DNA of 64,000 bases from Providencia sp. R33 (lineage in GTDB: Bacteria > Pseudomonadota > Gammaproteobacteria > Enterobacterales > Enterobacteriaceae): the NCBI RefSeq assembly GCF_019343475.1, contig NZ_CP072453.1, forward strand, positions 186,001 through 250,000. The letters run 5' to 3'. The notes beneath the pieces were generated by a model. That model made no database searches and was not told the DNA's origin. It saw only the letters and a program-made list of their open reading frames with translations. Shown piece by piece: positions 44,875 to 55,208 of this stretch. Position numbers and translations under genes: made by a program. Numbering within the stretch: the first letter of the stretch is position 1; each line of letters starts with the position of its first letter.

Positions 44875-46479
44875 TTATGACGATTTGTTCGGTTTACGCG
44901 CCCCAGAATGAGAGGAGCGTTGTGGGCGAGGGCGGCGGCGAGTCGGCGCATTACCTAGCTCAGAAATCATTTCACGCTGTTTAATATTGTTGGCTTGCTG
45001 AAAATCTGCCCACCATAATGCCAGCTCTTGCAGCTCATTTCGATGCTCTACATTGGCTCTAAGCTCTAATAAATCAAAGGCAGCACGGAATTTTGGGTGC
45101 TCCATTAATTTATTGGCACGGCGACCTTGACGGCGCGGCAAACGTAATTGCAACAACCAAATATCACGCATTGTTGTCGTGATACGTTTAGGGATAGCAA
45201 TTGAACGGCATTGCTCATCTAAAATATCATTCATCGCAAGGGCAAAGGCATCATAATAGGCGAGGCCACCTTCTTGAGATAGCTTTTCTGCATGCTCAGT
45301 AACGGGGTACCATAACATGGCTGCAAATAAAAACGCAGGGTTTACACGCTTATCATTCTTAAGCCTAAAGTCTGTGTTTTTAAGGACTTGCTCAATGATT
45401 TTTTCCATTGGCGAGTCACCATTTTCACTGGAACGGCTCGAAATAACAGGGAATAACTGCTCAAATAAACCAAACTTCTTGAGCATCTTGTACGTTGAGT
45501 AGCCTTGTCCTGCTTGCAGTAATTTTAACGATTCTTCAAATAACCTTGCAGAAGGGATTTCCCTTAACAATGGAGCTAGATGATGAATAGGGTCTGCGGT
45601 TTTTGGCTCAATAGTCATATTCAGCTTACACGCAAAGCGTACCGCTCTTAACATTCTAACGGGATCTTCACGGTAACGGGTTTCAGGATCGCCAATCAGG
45701 CGAATAATACCTGCTTTAAGATCGGCCAAGCCATTGACGTAGTCACGTAAAGTGAAATCATCAATGTTGTAATACAGGCTGTTAACGGTGAAATCGCGGC
45801 GAATAGCATCGTCTTCGATAGAACCAAAAATATTATCGCGCAGCAACATGCCATTTTGCGCCTGTGATGACAGGTTTTTATCATCTGAAACATTCTGGTC
45901 GTGATGACCACGGAATGTTGCAACTTCAATAATTTCAGGACCGAACATAATGTGTGCTAAGCGGAATCGACGGCCAACAAGGCGGCAATTGCGAAATAGC
46001 TTACGAATTTGCTCTGGCGTTGCATTTGTCGTGATATCAAAGTCTTTTGGCTTTTGGCCTAATAATAAATCGCGAACACCGCCACCAACTAAGTAGGCTT
46101 CATAGCCACTTTTATTTAAACGGTAGAGAACTTTCAGCGCATTATCGCTGATGTCACTGCGGGAAATTGTATGTTCAGAACGCGGAATAACAGTAATATT
46201 TTCGCTATTTTCGGTTGTCATTGTAGGCTGTTTCTCAGGCGAAGAATCGGCACGTTGAGATTGACGAACCGTTTTTTTAATAGACGCTGTTTTTTGCGTT
46301 TGTTTAGTGTTCCGACGACGAGGAGACATTTGCTCCTTATCGGAATGAGTGACTGGCCTTTTACCGGCTGCCGAGGTATCTCGCTGAGTATGCGTGTGCT
46401 GCAATGCATCTTCACCATTCGATGCAGTTGTATTGCGAGATAAAATGTTACGGCAGAAATTTGCTACTCGGTTAAAAAT
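44875..46479 (-). CDS. pcnB: Poly(A) polymerase I, with AUU start codon
   Basis: A 534-residue protein that polyadenylates RNA and promotes its decay. The nucleotidyltransferase motif GGGVRDLLLGQKPKDFDITT is intact, as are RRFRLAHIMFG and RRDFTVNSLYY, and the C-terminus is Arg-rich. The start is placed at ATT (46477-46479): GAGGTG lies 4-5 nt upstream and the E. coli protein begins at this same residue, where an AUU start is established. An in-frame ATG at 46497 has no good ribosome-binding site. About 70 extra Ser/Thr/Lys/Arg-rich residues follow residue 18 relative to E. coli (465 aa). Confidence 0.92.
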   Translation of the reverse strand: MFNRVANFCRNILSRNTTASNGEDALQHTHTQRDTSAAGKRPVTHSDKEQMSPRRRNTKQTQKTASIKKTVRQSQRADSSPEKQPTMTTENSENITVIPRSEHTISRSDISDNALKVLYRLNKSGYEAYLVGGGVRDLLLGQKPKDFDITTNATPEQIRKLFRNCRLVGRRFRLAHIMFGPEIIEVATFRGHHDQNVSDDKNLSSQAQNGMLLRDNIFGSIEDDAIRRDFTVNSLYYNIDDFTLRDYVNGLADLKAGIIRLIGDPETRYREDPVRMLRAVRFACKLNMTIEPKTADPIHHLAPLLREIPSARLFEESLKLLQAGQGYSTYKMLKKFGLFEQLFPVISSRSSENGDSPMEKIIEQVLKNTDFRLKNDKRVNPAFLFAAMLWYPVTEHAEKLSQEGGLAYYDAFALAMNDILDEQCRSIAIPKRITTTMRDIWLLQLRLPRRQGRRANKLMEHPKFRAAFDLLELRANVEHRNELQELALWWADFQQANNIKQREMISELGNAPTRRRPRPQRSSHSGARKPNKSS

Positions 46480-46951
46480 AGTACACCTCGATGTCATTAC
46501 CAATATTCAATAAACAAAATAAGCGGCTAATCATAGCTCACTGAAGTTTCTTTGAGAATGGTTAAACGAATAAAAGTCATGTCTAATCATTTTTTTTATC
46601 AATAAAAATCATTCGAAAAATAAAAAATATTGTTCTAAAACTTGCGAGCTATAGCTTGGAATGCCTTATATTAAAGGGACTTTCCGCGATGATATTGCAC
46701 TTTATTTAAATTATAACCTGAAAAATGCACAGTAAAATCCAATAAAAAAAATTTACTAAAAAGTTATGTTTTTGTCGAATGCCTAACAACGTATTCGTTT
46801 GCTAACCATTAATTTTATCAAAAATGATAGCAAAAATAAGTGATTAATAAAGATGCTGATAAGGTGGTATGAGAATATGAGGGATTTTTGCGAAGCGTAA
46901 CCCTTATAACGGCGCACGCAATATGCGCCGTTCAGGACTCCATCTGATCAA
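46480..46951. other. Intergenic region where gluQ would lie
   Basis: In E. coli gluQ sits between dksA and pcnB. Here about 470 AT-rich bp contain no glutamyl-queuosine tRNA(Asp) synthetase remnant that I can see. AACGGCGCA (46908-46916) pairs with TGCGCCGTT (46924-46932) just after the dksA stop and may terminate dksA. Confidence 0.5.
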
Positions 46952-47407
46952 TTAGCCTGCCATTTGCTTTTCGCGAATTTCAGCTAATGTTTTACAGTCG
47001 ATACATAAATCAGCGGTAGGACGGGCTTCCAAACGGCGGATACCAATTTCTACACCACATGATTCACAATAGCCAAAGTCGTCATCTTCAACTTTTTTCA
47101 GCGTTTTCTCGATTTTCTTAATCAATTTACGTTCACGGTCCCGGTTACGTAATTCAAGGCTGAATTCTTCTTCCTGAGCGGCTCTATCAACGGGGTCTGG
47201 AAAGTTAGCTGCCTCATCTTGCATATGAGTAACAGTCCGGTCCACTTCATCTCTGAGTTGATTGCGCCATGCTTCGAGAATGAGCTTAAAATGCGCCAAT
47301 TGGGCTTCGTTCATGTACTCTTCGCCAGCTTTTTCATGATAGGGCTCAACCCCAGCAATGGCGAGAATGCTTAAGGACGATGTCTTACGTTTTTGCCCTT
47401 CTTGCAT
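46952..47407 (-). CDS. dksA: RNA polymerase-binding transcription factor DksA
   Basis: A 151-residue regulator that binds the RNA polymerase secondary channel with ppGpp and resets rRNA and amino acid promoters. It is nearly identical to E. coli DksA: coiled-coil tip NFPDPVDRA with the key Asp residues, and a four-Cys zinc finger (CESCG and CIDCK). The ATG at 47405-47407 begins MQEGQ as in E. coli; the open frame upstream does not match. RelA, its ppGpp partner, is also in this window. Confidence 0.97.
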   Translation of the reverse strand: MQEGQKRKTSSLSILAIAGVEPYHEKAGEEYMNEAQLAHFKLILEAWRNQLRDEVDRTVTHMQDEAANFPDPVDRAAQEEEFSLELRNRDRERKLIKKIEKTLKKVEDDDFGYCESCGVEIGIRRLEARPTADLCIDCKTLAEIREKQMAG

Positions 47408-47601
47408 AATGCTTCTCCTACACACGCAAATTTTACAAAAACCCCAAGGGGGAAAATTTAAGGTCGCTATAAATAGCAGAAGAGAGCTCTCTTGGCAATC
47501 GTTCATGCAATGAGTTTTGTAATGCTGTGAGGGTGAGCGTGTTTATTCCCTTTTAGCGCCCAGAACTCAGCGGCCTCGTATAAAAATCTATTAAAAAAAT
47601 A

Positions 47602-48312
47602 TTATTTAATAGATGTAAAACTAATCTGTTTACTTAGCGACATTTGTTGAACGGTTATATCTGCCTGATAACAAAGTATTTCAACTCCACTTTGCCTTGC
47701 TTCCTCTAATAATTGCGCATATTTCTTATCAATATGTGCAGCTGCTGATGCTACGTGAATACCTGTATGTAAAGCAACAAACAATAGTATGGCTCTTTTT
47801 CCTTCTTTCGCAATGTGCATTAGCTCTCTTAGGTGTTTTTGTCCTCTGAGTGTTACTGCATCAGGAAAGAAACCTTGGTTATCTTCGAGTAAAGTGACTG
47901 ATTTTACTTCAATAAAGCAGTCAGGTAACCCATTATGAGAAAGAAAAAAGTCAATTCGGCTATTTTCTGTTCCATACTTCACTTCAGGTTTTATTTCACT
48001 GTATTCGGATAATTCTGGAATGCATTTTTTGGTCAAAGCTTCAGCAACAAGTTGGTTCGCTCGAAGGGTATTGATACAAATAAAGTGTTCTTTCGCTGTT
48101 TGGGTTAACTCCCAACTGTGGGGGTATTTACGCTTTGAATTGTCAGATGTGGAATACCAAACCGTATCACCGGGAGTTGCACACCCCGTCATCGCACCCG
48201 TATTGGCGCAGTGAATTGTTATCTCTTCACCATTTGGCAGGGTGACATCCGCTAAAAACCGTTTGTAACGCTTAATTAATGTGGCGGGTTGTAAAGGGGG
48301 ATGAAATTCCAT
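47602..48312 (-). CDS. sfsA: Sugar fermentation stimulation protein SfsA
   Basis: A 236-residue cytoplasmic protein of the SfsA family, with an OB-like N-terminal part (RYKRFLADVTLPNGEEITIH) and a nuclease-like C-terminal part (SRIDFFLSH, CFIEVKSVTL). The role in sugar metabolism is by E. coli genetics only; biochemical function is unclear. Order dksA-sfsA-hrpB matches E. coli except that thpR is missing. Confidence 0.93.
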   Translation of the reverse strand: MEFHPPLQPATLIKRYKRFLADVTLPNGEEITIHCANTGAMTGCATPGDTVWYSTSDNSKRKYPHSWELTQTAKEHFICINTLRANQLVAEALTKKCIPELSEYSEIKPEVKYGTENSRIDFFLSHNGLPDCFIEVKSVTLLEDNQGFFPDAVTLRGQKHLRELMHIAKEGKRAILLFVALHTGIHVASAAAHIDKKYAQLLEEARQSGVEILCYQADITVQQMSLSKQISFTSIK

Positions 48313-48391
48313 AAGGTCTCCGTGCTGCTAACCAGTGATAAGCTGACTGATGAAAGTGGCTAATGCTACAATGTCTGATAGCAAAAGTTAA

Positions 48392-50872
48392 ATGCAGGGA
48401 GTGGTTACTTTCGTGTTACCCATATTAGAAGTTAGTGAATCGTTACTGGCTGCCTTAAAATCGTCCCCACAAGTTTTATTGAATGCGCCTACAGGTGCGG
48501 GTAAATCAACCGTATTGCCTCTTGAAATACTAAAAAGCGGCGTGATTGATGGTCGAATTATTATGTTAGAGCCGCGTCGCCTTGCCGCGCGCTCAGTTGC
48601 TGCTCGCCTTGCACAGCAACTCGGGGAAGAGGTCGGTAACACAATAGGGTTACGTATGCGCTCAGAAACCAACGTTAGCCGCCATACGCGTCTCGAAGTG
48701 GTGACTGAAGGGGTACTGGTACGGCAGTTGCAAAATGACCCGATGCTCGAAGGCGTTGGGCTGGTTATTTTAGATGAATTTCACGAGCGAAATTTACAGG
48801 CTGACCTCGGCCTTGCACTATTATTAGATACCCAACAGGCACTGCGAGATGACTTACGTATCTTATTGATGTCAGCGACATTGGATAACCAAGGGCTCAC
48901 GCAACTATTCCCTGAAGCGCCAGTCATCACCTCTCAAGGGCGAACTTTCCCTGTTGTGCGTGAGTACCATCCAATTAACCCTAATAAGTTATTCCATAAA
49001 GAAGTTGCCTCACAGGTATGGCAATTACTGCAACAAGAATTAGGCTCGTTACTTTTATTCCTACCAGGAGTGGGGGAAATAGAGAAAGTGAGACTAGAGC
49101 TCTCCTCCATGGTAAGTGAGGACATACTTTTGTGCCCATTATATGGCTCACTTTCACTGCAAGCTCAACAACAAGCCATTCAAGTTGCCCCTGAAGGAAA
49201 ACGCAAAGTGGTACTGGCAACCAATATTGCCGAAACCAGTTTAACGATTGAAGGTATTCGTTTAGTGATCGATAGCGGCTTTGAACGTGTTGGGCAATTT
49301 AACCCACGCTCAGGGCTGACAAAACTGGTTAAACAGCGAGTTAGCCAAGCCTCAATGGCTCAGCGAGCAGGACGGGCAGGTCGTTTGGAGGTAGGGATTT
49401 GCTGGCACTTATTTAGCGAAGAACAAGCTGAACGTGCTGCACAGTTTAGCGAAGCAGAAATTAACCAAAGTGATCTCAGTGGATTATGGCTCTCCTTATT
49501 ACAATGGGGATGCCATGATACGGCACAATTAAGTTGGTTATCGCTACCGCCACAACCTGCCATTGCCGCTGCGAAGGGTTTATTAACAAAATTAGGGGCA
49601 GTGGATAACCAAGGCAAGTTGACTGCCTTGGGGCAAAAAATGGCGGCTTTTGGCAGCGAGGTGCGAACAGCGGCGATGCTCTGTAAAGCGCAAGAAAGCC
49701 AAAATAAAAATGTGATTCAGCTCGCCGCATTGCTCACGGCAATCATTGAAGAACCCCCACGTAATGGGGGATGTGACTTACGCAATTTTATCGAAAGGCC
49801 GACAGACAATTGGTGCAAACGTGCATCAGTGCTGAGTGAACAAAAAGTATCAAGGGAAATTGGGACGCAAGCTGAATTAATAAGTGAGTGGTTACCAACA
49901 TTATTAGCCGCGGCTTTCCCAGACCGCATCGCCAAATCCCGCGATAACCAACTTCGCTACCAACTCGCCAGCGGGTTGGGCGTATCCCTGACTGAATCGG
50001 ATCCGCTAGTTGGTACGCCTTGGTTAATGGTTGTCTCTCTATGGCAGCCTGAAAACTCAGCGGATGCGCGAGTCTCATTAGCCTATCCTATTCAAATTGA
50101 AAGGTTACAAGCAGATTGCCCTTTTTTATTTAGCACACAAGAAACCGTTGAATGGGATGAGCAAAAAGGTACCTTGCTAGCATGGAAGCGCTTACAATGT
50201 GGGCAATTGGTGGTGAAATCAGAGCGGCTCACAAATCCAGATAAAGCAGAAATTCGCCAAGCATTGGTTTACTGGTTAAAGCAAAATGGGTTACAACAGC
50301 TAAATTGGCAGGAAGATGCACTGCAACTGTGTATTCGTTGCACATTGGCAAAGCAATTGTTTCCTGAGGTCGATTTCCCTGACTTTGATGAAAATGCACT
50401 ATTGGATTCTCTGGATGAGTGGCTTGAGCCTTATTTGGATGGCGTGACAAACAAGCAAAAATTGCAACAAATTGATTTGGCTAAGTTATTAATCAATCGT
50501 TTGGATTGGCAACAGCAGCAGTGGCTGCATAGTCAGTTTCCAGAAAATTATCACGCGCCATCTTCCCACGATGTGAGTATTCACTACGCTTTAGACAAGC
50601 CTCCCTTTATTGAGATCCGTATGCAGGAAATGTACGGTGAAAAAACGAACCCCACCGTTGCTCAGGGAAAACTGACGTTAACGGTGTCTTTGTTATCGCC
50701 TGCCATGCGACCACTGCAAATTACGCAAGATCTTGGTGCTTTTTGGCAAGGCAGCTACAAAGAGATCCAAAAAGAGATGAAAGGGCGTTATCCAAAGCAT
50801 TTGTGGCCCGATGACCCTGCGAATACTGCACCCACAAGGCAAACAAAAAAAGCGATGATGAGTACGAAATAA
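48392..50872 (+). CDS. hrpB: ATP-dependent RNA helicase HrpB
   Basis: An 826-residue DEAH-type helicase. Motif I APTGAGKST (about 32-40), motif II DEFH in place of DEAH (about 128-131), motif III MSATL and motif VI QRAGRAGR are present, and the long HrpB-type C-terminal domain follows. Length is near E. coli HrpB (809-824). The true start may be the ATG at 48392 or a GTG a few codons on. Function in vivo is not settled. Divergent from sfsA across 79 bp. Confidence 0.94.
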   Translation: MQGVVTFVLPILEVSESLLAALKSSPQVLLNAPTGAGKSTVLPLEILKSGVIDGRIIMLEPRRLAARSVAARLAQQLGEEVGNTIGLRMRSETNVSRHTRLEVVTEGVLVRQLQNDPMLEGVGLVILDEFHERNLQADLGLALLLDTQQALRDDLRILLMSATLDNQGLTQLFPEAPVITSQGRTFPVVREYHPINPNKLFHKEVASQVWQLLQQELGSLLLFLPGVGEIEKVRLELSSMVSEDILLCPLYGSLSLQAQQQAIQVAPEGKRKVVLATNIAETSLTIEGIRLVIDSGFERVGQFNPRSGLTKLVKQRVSQASMAQRAGRAGRLEVGICWHLFSEEQAERAAQFSEAEINQSDLSGLWLSLLQWGCHDTAQLSWLSLPPQPAIAAAKGLLTKLGAVDNQGKLTALGQKMAAFGSEVRTAAMLCKAQESQNKNVIQLAALLTAIIEEPPRNGGCDLRNFIERPTDNWCKRASVLSEQKVSREIGTQAELISEWLPTLLAAAFPDRIAKSRDNQLRYQLASGLGVSLTESDPLVGTPWLMVVSLWQPENSADARVSLAYPIQIERLQADCPFLFSTQETVEWDEQKGTLLAWKRLQCGQLVVKSERLTNPDKAEIRQALVYWLKQNGLQQLNWQEDALQLCIRCTLAKQLFPEVDFPDFDENALLDSLDEWLEPYLDGVTNKQKLQQIDLAKLLINRLDWQQQQWLHSQFPENYHAPSSHDVSIHYALDKPPFIEIRMQEMYGEKTNPTVAQGKLTLTVSLLSPAMRPLQITQDLGAFWQGSYKEIQKEMKGRYPKHLWPDDPANTAPTRQTKKAMMSTK

Positions 50873-51061
50873 CCGATTTTTATGCTCTAATAGCGGGTTT
50901 CCAAAGCTGGCTTGAATGGGCGAGGCAGAGTAAGGAAATGTAATTAAGAGCTTTCTTTGGTGAAATCTCAAGGGTTATGGGCCAAAATTAACCACTATGC
51001 GTTAAGCAATCAGTGAATAATTAAGTTGTTAAGTAATTTTGTAAGGTGATATGGAGCGACC

Positions 51062-53584
51062 ATGTCCGGTAAAGATTTTGAACCAATTGGCCGACGTAGT
51101 AAAAAAACGGCTGACAAAAAACAATCGTCATCACGCCGCCGTAGAGATCGCGATGATTATGATGATGAAGATTTATACCAAGATGATGATATTGAAGAAC
51201 AATATCTCGACGATGAAGATGAAGAAGAGCACATGGCTAAAAAAGGCTCAAAAAATAAAAAACAACGCAAAGTAAAAAGCAAATGGCGTTGGTTCTGGCT
51301 ACTTGTCAAACTGATGATTGTATTTGCGGTGCTATTGGCTGCGTATGGTTTTTATTTAAATCAACAAATTAAAGAACGCCTCGATGGCAAGGTCTGGGAT
51401 CTCCCCGCCGCGGTTTACGGCCGCATGGTCAACCTTGAACCGGGGATGGATTACAGCCAAGCAGAAATGACTCGCTTGCTTGAAGGCATGCAATATCGCA
51501 AAGTCAGCAAAATCACCACATCGGGTGAGTTTGTTGTGCGTGGCAATACCATTGAAATTTTACGCCGTCCATTTAACTTCCCTGATCAAAAAGAAGGGCA
51601 GATTTTGGCGCGTATGGTGTTTGAAAACAATTCATTAAGTAAGATTGAAAATATGGAAAATGGCCGCTCATTTGGCTTTTTCCGTTTAGATCCAAAACTT
51701 ATCACTATGATGCAATCAGCAAATAACGAGCAGCGCTTAGTTCTGCCTCTTGCTGACTTTCCTGAATCATTGGTGAAAATCTTACTTGAAACCGAAGATA
51801 GAAACTTCTACGAGCATGATGGCGTCAGTTTGTACTCTATCGGCCGTGCTGTTGTCGCTAACTTAACCGCTGGGCGTTCTGTTCAAGGGGGAAGTACCCT
51901 GACACAACAATTGGTCAAAAACCTATTTTTAACCAATGAACGAACCCTGAAACGTAAAGCCAATGAAGCCTACATGGCGATTTTATTGGATTATAACTAC
52001 GGTAAAGAACGTATTTTAGAGCTGTATTTAAACGAAGTCTTCTTAGGTCAAAACGGTAATGACGAAATTCGAGGTTTTCCATTAGCGAGCCTGTATTATT
52101 TTGGCCGTCCAATTAATGAGCTGAGTTTTGATCAGCAAGCATTGTTAGTGGGCATGGTGCAAGGGGCGTCAACTTATAACCCATGGACGAAACCACAAAA
52201 TGCCATTAAGCGCCGTAATATTGTGTTAAAAATTCTTGAAACACGCGGTGTGATTGACCAAGAAATGTACCAAGTTCTTAGCGCAAGGCCGCTAGGTGTG
52301 AAAAATAAAGAAGGTCTGGTGGCCTCTCAACCTGCCTTTATGCAAATGGTACGGTTAGAACTCAATGAAAAATTGGGTGATAAAGTCAAAGAACTTTCAG
52401 GTGCGAAAATTTTCACAACCTTAGACCCTGTCGCACAAACTGCGGCAGAAAATGCAGTGGAAAATGGTGTCGCAGATTTACGCAAAACCCGTAAATTAGA
52501 TGATATTGAAGGTGCAATGGTGGTGGTTGACCGTGTTAATGGCGAAGTTCGTGCCATGGTTGGTGGTTCTCAACCGCAGTTCTCTGGTTTTAATCGTGCA
52601 TTGAACGCACGCCGCAGCATTGGCTCACTGGCAAAACCGCCTGTGTATCTTGCCGCACTGAGCGAACCAGACCGTTACCGTTTAAATACATGGTTAAAAG
52701 ACGAACCATTGACGGTTAAAGTTGGCAACCAAAATTGGAGCCCAAGAAACTACAGCCGTAACTTCAATGGCCGTATGATGCTAGTTGATGCATTGGCTAA
52801 ATCACAAAATATCCCAACCGTAAATTTAGGGTTAGATATTGGTCTCGATCAAGTGTTTAATACCTTTGTTCGTCTAGGGGCGCCTGCCGCAGCGATGGAA
52901 AAAGTGCCAGCAATGTTCCTCGGTGCTGTTAACTTAACGCCAGCGGAAGTTGCTCAGGTATACCAAACTATTGGTGGTGAAGGGAATCGGGCGAAATTAT
53001 CCTCCCTACGTTCTGTTATTGATGGTGATGGTAACGAAATTTACCAAAGCTACCCATCTGCAGAGCGTGCTGTACCTTCACAAGCTGCTTATTTAACGCT
53101 TTATGGTATGCAGCAAGTGGTGAATCAAGGAACGGGGCGCGTTTTATTATCCAAATACGGTAAATACAATTTGGCAGGTAAAACGGGAACAACCAATGAT
53201 TTACGTGATAGCTGGTATGCGGGTATTGATGGTAAAGAGGTGGCAATTGTCTGGGTAGGGCGTGATAACAATGGCCCAACGCAATTAACAGGCTCTACCG
53301 GGGCTCTACGGGTCTACCAACGCTACCTTGATAACCAAGCGCCTTTAGCACTGATTAACCGTGCACCAGAAGGTATTGTCGATATGCAAGTTACGGCAGA
53401 TGGGCAGTTAAGTTGTTCAAACTTTGGTGGCGGTAGAATGTTACCAATATGGACAGATAACCCAGACAGTCTGTGCCAAGCCTCAGAAAACCAAGCACCA
53501 GCGTGGAATTTAAATGGCAATAATGACGAGCAGAAAAGTGATGCGCCGGACTGGGTGAAGGATATGTTTGGCGATAACCCATAA
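51062..53584 (+). CDS. mrcB: Penicillin-binding protein 1B (bifunctional transglycosylase/transpeptidase)
   Basis: An 840-residue inner-membrane peptidoglycan synthase. A cytoplasmic tail rich in Asp/Glu and Lys, then one transmembrane helix at about 74-96. The glycosyltransferase motif ETEDRNFYEHDGV and QGGSTLTQQLVKN are intact, as are the transpeptidase motifs SIGSLAKP, SQN and KTGTT. UB2H region lies between. Two Cys near the C-terminus. Size fits E. coli PBP1b (844). In E. coli fhuA follows; here an ERIC element and hemL follow. Confidence 0.96.
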   Translation: MSGKDFEPIGRRSKKTADKKQSSSRRRRDRDDYDDEDLYQDDDIEEQYLDDEDEEEHMAKKGSKNKKQRKVKSKWRWFWLLVKLMIVFAVLLAAYGFYLNQQIKERLDGKVWDLPAAVYGRMVNLEPGMDYSQAEMTRLLEGMQYRKVSKITTSGEFVVRGNTIEILRRPFNFPDQKEGQILARMVFENNSLSKIENMENGRSFGFFRLDPKLITMMQSANNEQRLVLPLADFPESLVKILLETEDRNFYEHDGVSLYSIGRAVVANLTAGRSVQGGSTLTQQLVKNLFLTNERTLKRKANEAYMAILLDYNYGKERILELYLNEVFLGQNGNDEIRGFPLASLYYFGRPINELSFDQQALLVGMVQGASTYNPWTKPQNAIKRRNIVLKILETRGVIDQEMYQVLSARPLGVKNKEGLVASQPAFMQMVRLELNEKLGDKVKELSGAKIFTTLDPVAQTAAENAVENGVADLRKTRKLDDIEGAMVVVDRVNGEVRAMVGGSQPQFSGFNRALNARRSIGSLAKPPVYLAALSEPDRYRLNTWLKDEPLTVKVGNQNWSPRNYSRNFNGRMMLVDALAKSQNIPTVNLGLDIGLDQVFNTFVRLGAPAAAMEKVPAMFLGAVNLTPAEVAQVYQTIGGEGNRAKLSSLRSVIDGDGNEIYQSYPSAERAVPSQAAYLTLYGMQQVVNQGTGRVLLSKYGKYNLAGKTGTTNDLRDSWYAGIDGKEVAIVWVGRDNNGPTQLTGSTGALRVYQRYLDNQAPLALINRAPEGIVDMQVTADGQLSCSNFGGGRMLPIWTDNPDSLCQASENQAPAWNLNGNNDEQKSDAPDWVKDMFGDNP

Positions 53585-53590
53585 ATTCTC

Positions 53591-53706
53591 GTCATATTTC
53601 GAGCTGTGGCGGTGTTGGCTACATTCAACTACTCGGGTCACATACTAGTGTATGCTCCCCGAGATAGTTTCACTTGCCGCCTTGCCACAACTCGAACTAT
53701 TTAGAG
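53591..53706. repeat. ERIC-type element between mrcB and hemL
   Basis: About 116 bp from GTCATATTTCGAGCTGTGGC to CTCGAACTATTTAGAGA, with imperfect terminal inversion and the core CACATACTAGTGTATGCTCC. Confidence 0.85.
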
Positions 53707-53918
53707 AATTAACGGTATATGTAGTTTTTTGATTCTCTGCTAGCTGATTCTTTTCATTGTTCATGTATCTAGACTCGTTACAGTTCAAGCTATTTAAATA
53801 ACTAATAGAGATGATCTGTTCTAGATTTAATAACCTAATTGGGTGGGTTAGCGGGGAATACTGATAGATAAGAGAGCGGTGAAGCGAAATTGCTTCACCT
53901 ATTTGTTTTCAATGCGAA

Positions 53919-55208
53919 TTAATTTGCTTTAATCTTCGCCAGTGCTGTTTCAGCAGCTTTGATGGTTTTCTCAATATCTTCATCGCTGTGGGCGATAGAC
54001 ATAAAGCCTGCTTCAAAGGCAGACGGGGCGAGGTAAATACCTTGTTCTAACATGTAATGGAAGAATTTTTTGAAGCGCTCTACATCACATTTCATTACGT
54101 CTTGGTAGCAAGTTACCGTTGGCGCATCTGTGAAGAAAATACCAAACATCCCGCCGACATGGTTAATGACCATCGGAATCCCTTGTTCTTGGGAAACACG
54201 TTTTAACCCGCGCGCTAATTTTTCGGTTAACTCATTTAAACGTGAATGAACACCAGGCTGAGAGACTTCTTTTAAGCAAGCAAGTCCTGCGGCCATTGCA
54301 ACGGGGTTACCAGAGAGAGTACCTGCTTGGTAAACGGGGCCGATAGGCGCTAATTTTTCCATGATTTCAAGACGCCCACCAAATGCACCCACAGGCATAC
54401 CACCACCAATAATCTTGCCTAAGCAGGTCAAATCTGGCTCAACACCGTAATAATCTTGTGCGCCACCTAATGCAACACGAAAGCCTGTCATCACTTCATC
54501 AATGATTAGAACAGCGTTGAATTCATCACATAGCGCACGTAAGCCGGGGAGGAATTCTGCGGTTGGTGGTACACAGTTCATATTCCCTGCAACAGGCTCT
54601 ACAATGACACAAGCGATATCTTCAGGATAGTTTTCAAATGCTTGACGTACAGAAGCAAGGTCATTGTAGGTACAAGTGAGCGTATGTTTGACAAAATCTT
54701 CAGGCACACCCGGTGAGTTTGGTTCACCCATGGTCAGTGCGCCAGAACCTGCTTTGACTAATAAGCAATCTGCGTGGCCATGGTAGCAACCTTCGAATTT
54801 GATGATTTTATCACGGCCTGTATAGCCACGAGCGAGACGAATGGCGCTCATGGTGGCTTCAGTACCCGAGTTCACCATGCGTACTAGGTCCATAGAAGGA
54901 ACCAATTCACAAACTAATTCAGCCATTTCAACTTCGGCAGCGGTTGGGGCACCGAAACTCAACCCTTTATGGACGGCTTTAATGACAGCATCACGAATTT
55001 CTGGGTGATTATGGCCTAATACCATTGGTCCCCATGAGCCAACGTAATCAACATACGCTTTACCATCAACATCATAAATATAAGCGCCATCTGCTTTTTC
55101 GATAAATAAAGGGGTACCACCGACACCATTAAAGGCGCGAACAGGCGAGTTTACACCACCGGGAATTTGTTGTTTTGCTTGCTCATACAGAATTTCAGAT
55201 TGCGACAT
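53919..55208 (-). CDS. hemL: Glutamate-1-semialdehyde 2,1-aminomutase
   Basis: A 429-residue PLP enzyme that makes 5-aminolevulinate in the C5 haem pathway. The PLP lysine is in CLGKIIGGGMP; NSGTEATMSAIRLARG and FEGCYHGHAD are typical. The ATG at 55206-55208 begins MSQSE as in E. coli; 20 codons further upstream do not match the family. Divergent from erpA. The fhu operon and clcA, its E. coli neighbours, are absent. Confidence 0.96.
   Translation of the reverse strand: MSQSEILYEQAKQQIPGGVNSPVRAFNGVGGTPLFIEKADGAYIYDVDGKAYVDYVGSWGPMVLGHNHPEIRDAVIKAVHKGLSFGAPTAAEVEMAELVCELVPSMDLVRMVNSGTEATMSAIRLARGYTGRDKIIKFEGCYHGHADCLLVKAGSGALTMGEPNSPGVPEDFVKHTLTCTYNDLASVRQAFENYPEDIACVIVEPVAGNMNCVPPTAEFLPGLRALCDEFNAVLIIDEVMTGFRVALGGAQDYYGVEPDLTCLGKIIGGGMPVGAFGGRLEIMEKLAPIGPVYQAGTLSGNPVAMAAGLACLKEVSQPGVHSRLNELTEKLARGLKRVSQEQGIPMVINHVGGMFGIFFTDAPTVTCYQDVMKCDVERFKKFFHYMLEQGIYLAPSAFEAGFMSIAHSDEDIEKTIKAAETALAKIKAN

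Noticed and set aside
46661..46735. 24-residue open frame in the dksA-pcnB gap, considered as a gluQ remnant or small protein
   Set aside because: It is on the opposite strand to gluQ, shows no synthetase motif and has a poor ribosome-binding site.
53323..53628. 101-codon open frame on the minus strand
   Set aside because: It is antisense to the end of mrcB and extends into the ERIC element.
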